Below, piece by piece: positions 61,990-64,000 of a stretch of DNA of 64,000 nt (its first letter is position 1; every line of letters begins with the position of its first letter). Origin of the DNA: Pithys albifrons albifrons (taxonomy: Eukaryota; Chordata; Aves; Passeriformes; Thamnophilidae); contig NC_092463.1 in the NCBI RefSeq assembly GCF_047495875.1, positions 25,409,224-25,473,223 of the forward strand, in the 5' to 3' direction. Made by a program: the position numbers and the translations under genes. The notes under the pieces are model-generated. The model did not search any database. It was not told the origin of the DNA and saw only the letters and a program-made list of their open reading frames with translations.

Positions 61990-63530
61990 TCAGGCTTATT
62001 GAACAATTCAGAACAGACCCAGGTGATCTGAGACCACTGAAAGAATTTTGACCTTCCTTGGCTTAGCCTAGGAAACCAGGGAAACAAGAAAATCCTCTTT
62101 TTCAAGAATTTTTGTTTGTTTATTTTTAGTGTGTTTTTGTTTGGTTTGAGTTGCGGTTATTTCACCAGGCTGCAAAACTGTGTCCATTATTGCTCTCTTT
62201 CTAGGCCTTTGAATCTTGCAATCATTTTTTGCATAGTGATACAGATCAAGCACTGAGTAACTATATAAGCAGTGACCCTGGTGGTCTTCTGAAAAGTAAA
62301 ATAATGGATTTTACTCATTTTCTTTCTGGGCCTTAACACATTAGCTTTCTGTGTGTATTTTCAGAGGAACTGTCATCCCTCAGTTCTAGGGTAATTGTAC
62401 ATGCCTGAACCATGAAATGAATTAGTATCTCAACATATCTGAACATATTCACTACTAGCCCTAGGTGGCTACTCCCTGTATGTATAAAGGAATGGACTTG
62501 TTTCCAAATTGTCTCTCTTGCTGTAGGTTTGAGCACTCTGAAGTGTCCAGTTGAAGTCAGGCAGCAACTTTCTACATGTTGCAGTGCCTAGGTTGATGTC
62601 CAGTTGACTACCAAAGATCCCATCTTATCTAAGTTACTGATTCTAACTCTACTAAAAATGCTAATTATTAAAAGTTACTTGTAAATCTGATATGATCTCT
62701 TAAGTTATGTCTCTGTGAAATCCTACACATGACTTGCATTGATATCCCAGGCTGCATTTGGACATTAGGCTAAAATGTTAGAAAACTTGCTGTCATTTAA
62801 AATAAATAATTCTACAGGAAATCGCTTTTGTGATAATTAATTATACTTCTGTTGTAGTTTACATTCTCTGTTTATATCTGTGGTGAAAAAAAATCTTTCT
62901 GTAACAGGCTGTAGAACTCATAGCTGAAAAATCTAGCAAACTGAATTTGTACTTCTAAAATATACAACCTGTTCTCAAGTACTTCTGGATCAGATGTGTT
63001 GTGTTTAGTGGTAACTGCTGTATGGTGCACAGAAGACCATCATAAATCCCTTGGAAAACTCATAATCCTGAAGTCTTGTATCCAATTTTTCCATCTAACA
63101 AATTTAAACTTTTGCAGGAAAGGAGAGCTATTCTGATGTGCCACTGGCATACTTTTCTATCAGCCCTTTCATGACTGCAATGTTTTCGTGTACATTTTCT
63201 GTTCTGTTCTACAACTTTTATTTGCAAACCTAAACAAAATTCTTTTTAGTATTTGACTTCCTCCACCCCAAGTTTGATATGTAAATCACAGTGACACCAC
63301 TGTATTTTGGACTAGGCTTCACTGGCCTTTTACCAAAGGATCTGGGGTGCATGTCTGGAAAGAGTTTCTTACTTGTAATTGGTGTACAGATGGTAGTCTC
63401 CACCAACATTAAGTCCTCAGGCTTCACCACTCCTGATTTTGTTGTACTAGATGAGCTGAACTAAGCAGTTTTCTTTCTGAGCTTATTATATTTAACTAAC
63501 AGCATTGCTGTTTCCTCTTCACTTTGTAGT
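61990..63530. other. SLC25A21 intron 1, nothing recognised
   Basis: AT-rich intron with no repeat family or exon recognised. Confidence 0.5.
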
Positions 63531-63890
63531 TTAGACTTTCAAACTGCAACATAAGAGGATTGTCAGTGTTTGCCTTAGAAGCTTCTGTGGACATCTCAGG
63601 TATTCTTTTAATCCTACCTGTGAATTACTCAATTTCTCATATTTTCTGTTGAGATTTGCATCCCTTATATATTGGTCATCTTCAGCTGGCTTCCAGTTAG
63701 AGGCTGAACTCTGTCTTCTGGGGCTAGATTGAACACAGATTTCCTTCCACTGTTTAATTGCCCAGCACATAGTTGTGTTTTTTCCCCTCATTTTTGAAGG
63801 ATATAGATTGACAGTGGTCAGACAGTTCCTAACATCCTTCCAGGTCTGTTTCCATTCAGTGGAAGTTTGTTTATTTTGCTTTGCTGCTGT
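63531..63890 (-). other. Unexplained 119-codon open frame, antisense in intron
   Basis: Open stop to stop on the minus strand. Residues run TEWKQTWKDVRNCL, then KNTTMCWAIKQWKEICVQ, a Ser/Arg stretch, and DDQYIRDANLNRKYEKLSN. The W-x3-W-x2-V pattern with charged residues resembles the last helix of Myb/SANT-like DNA-binding domains that accompany DNA transposons, but the rest of that domain is not evident and the link is tentative. A TCACAG|GTAGGA donor-like site at 63639/63638 would end an exon after the KLSNS residues. It could be a decayed transposon gene, an antisense exon or chance. No gene symbol can be given. Confidence 0.3.
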
Positions 63891-64000
63891 TCAGCAAATC
63901 TAACTTTTTCTAGAACTCTGCTGGTCATACTTTGTATGTAGAACATCAGGTGATGGACATAATTTTCTAAAACATGATCTGTGCCAAGCAGGATCTAAGT
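63891..64000. other. Right edge, SLC25A21 intron 1
   Basis: Intron sequence cut by the window end; nothing recognised. Confidence 0.4.

Noticed and set aside
45475..64000. Search for SLC25A21 exon 2 (LVEICLMHPLDVV region)
   Set aside because: No matching plus-strand segment was found by eye; the exon must lie beyond the window.

Overview
This is vertebrate nuclear DNA, almost certainly from a bird. Genes are sparse, introns are long and AT-rich, and there are two strong CpG islands. The interspersed repeats are the avian set: several CR1 LINE 3' ends on both strands and three solo-type endogenous retrovirus LTRs of bird families. Almost every open frame in the window is a chance frame in intron, repeat or GC-rich DNA. 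Nothing bacterial, plasmid-like or CRISPR-like is present.

The window is centred on a divergent gene pair. On the minus strand, a non-coding first exon ends at a splice donor at 43264/43263 inside a CpG island (about 42.9-43.6 kb). From there to position 1 the DNA is read as the 5' introns of MIPOL1. The identification rests on an exon at 12564-12643 that carries a start codon followed by MENLSK and is spliced after the first base of the next codon. This matches the human MIPOL1 start (MENWSKD) as I recall it. On the plus strand, a second CpG island (about 44.95-45.9 kb) contains the first coding exon of SLC25A21, the mitochondrial 2-oxodicarboxylate carrier (45408-45474). It ends in a GTGAGT donor inside the conserved EAS-Q-VAGGSAG segment. 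SLC25A21 and MIPOL1 are also divergent neighbours in human chromosome 14q13, near PAX9 and FOXA1, so the two identifications support each other. The two products act in unrelated processes and share only the promoter region.

Left part (1-43 kb, MIPOL1 introns): CR1 fragments near 1.5, 19.4, 21.4, 26.0 and 32.65 kb; a 5S rRNA-derived sequence at 8.1 kb; candidate leader exons at 27.4 and 13.9 kb; ERV LTRs at 31.9 and 39.2 kb; and an uninterrupted (CCCCT)17 tract at 42.8 kb.

Right part (45.5-64 kb, SLC25A21 intron 1): a pair of CR1 copies in inverted orientation at 51.4-53.55 kb, a minus-strand solo LTR with an intact 5-bp target duplication at 61.4 kb, and an unexplained minus-strand open frame with a tryptophan-rich, Myb/SANT-like start near the right edge. 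SLC25A21 exon 2 is not in the window.

The less ordinary observations are the spliced upstream open frame in the MIPOL1 leader, the inverted CR1 pair, the G-rich tract just inside MIPOL1 intron 1, the 5S-headed sequence, and the 63.5-63.9 kb frame. I found no clear evidence of a wholly new system.
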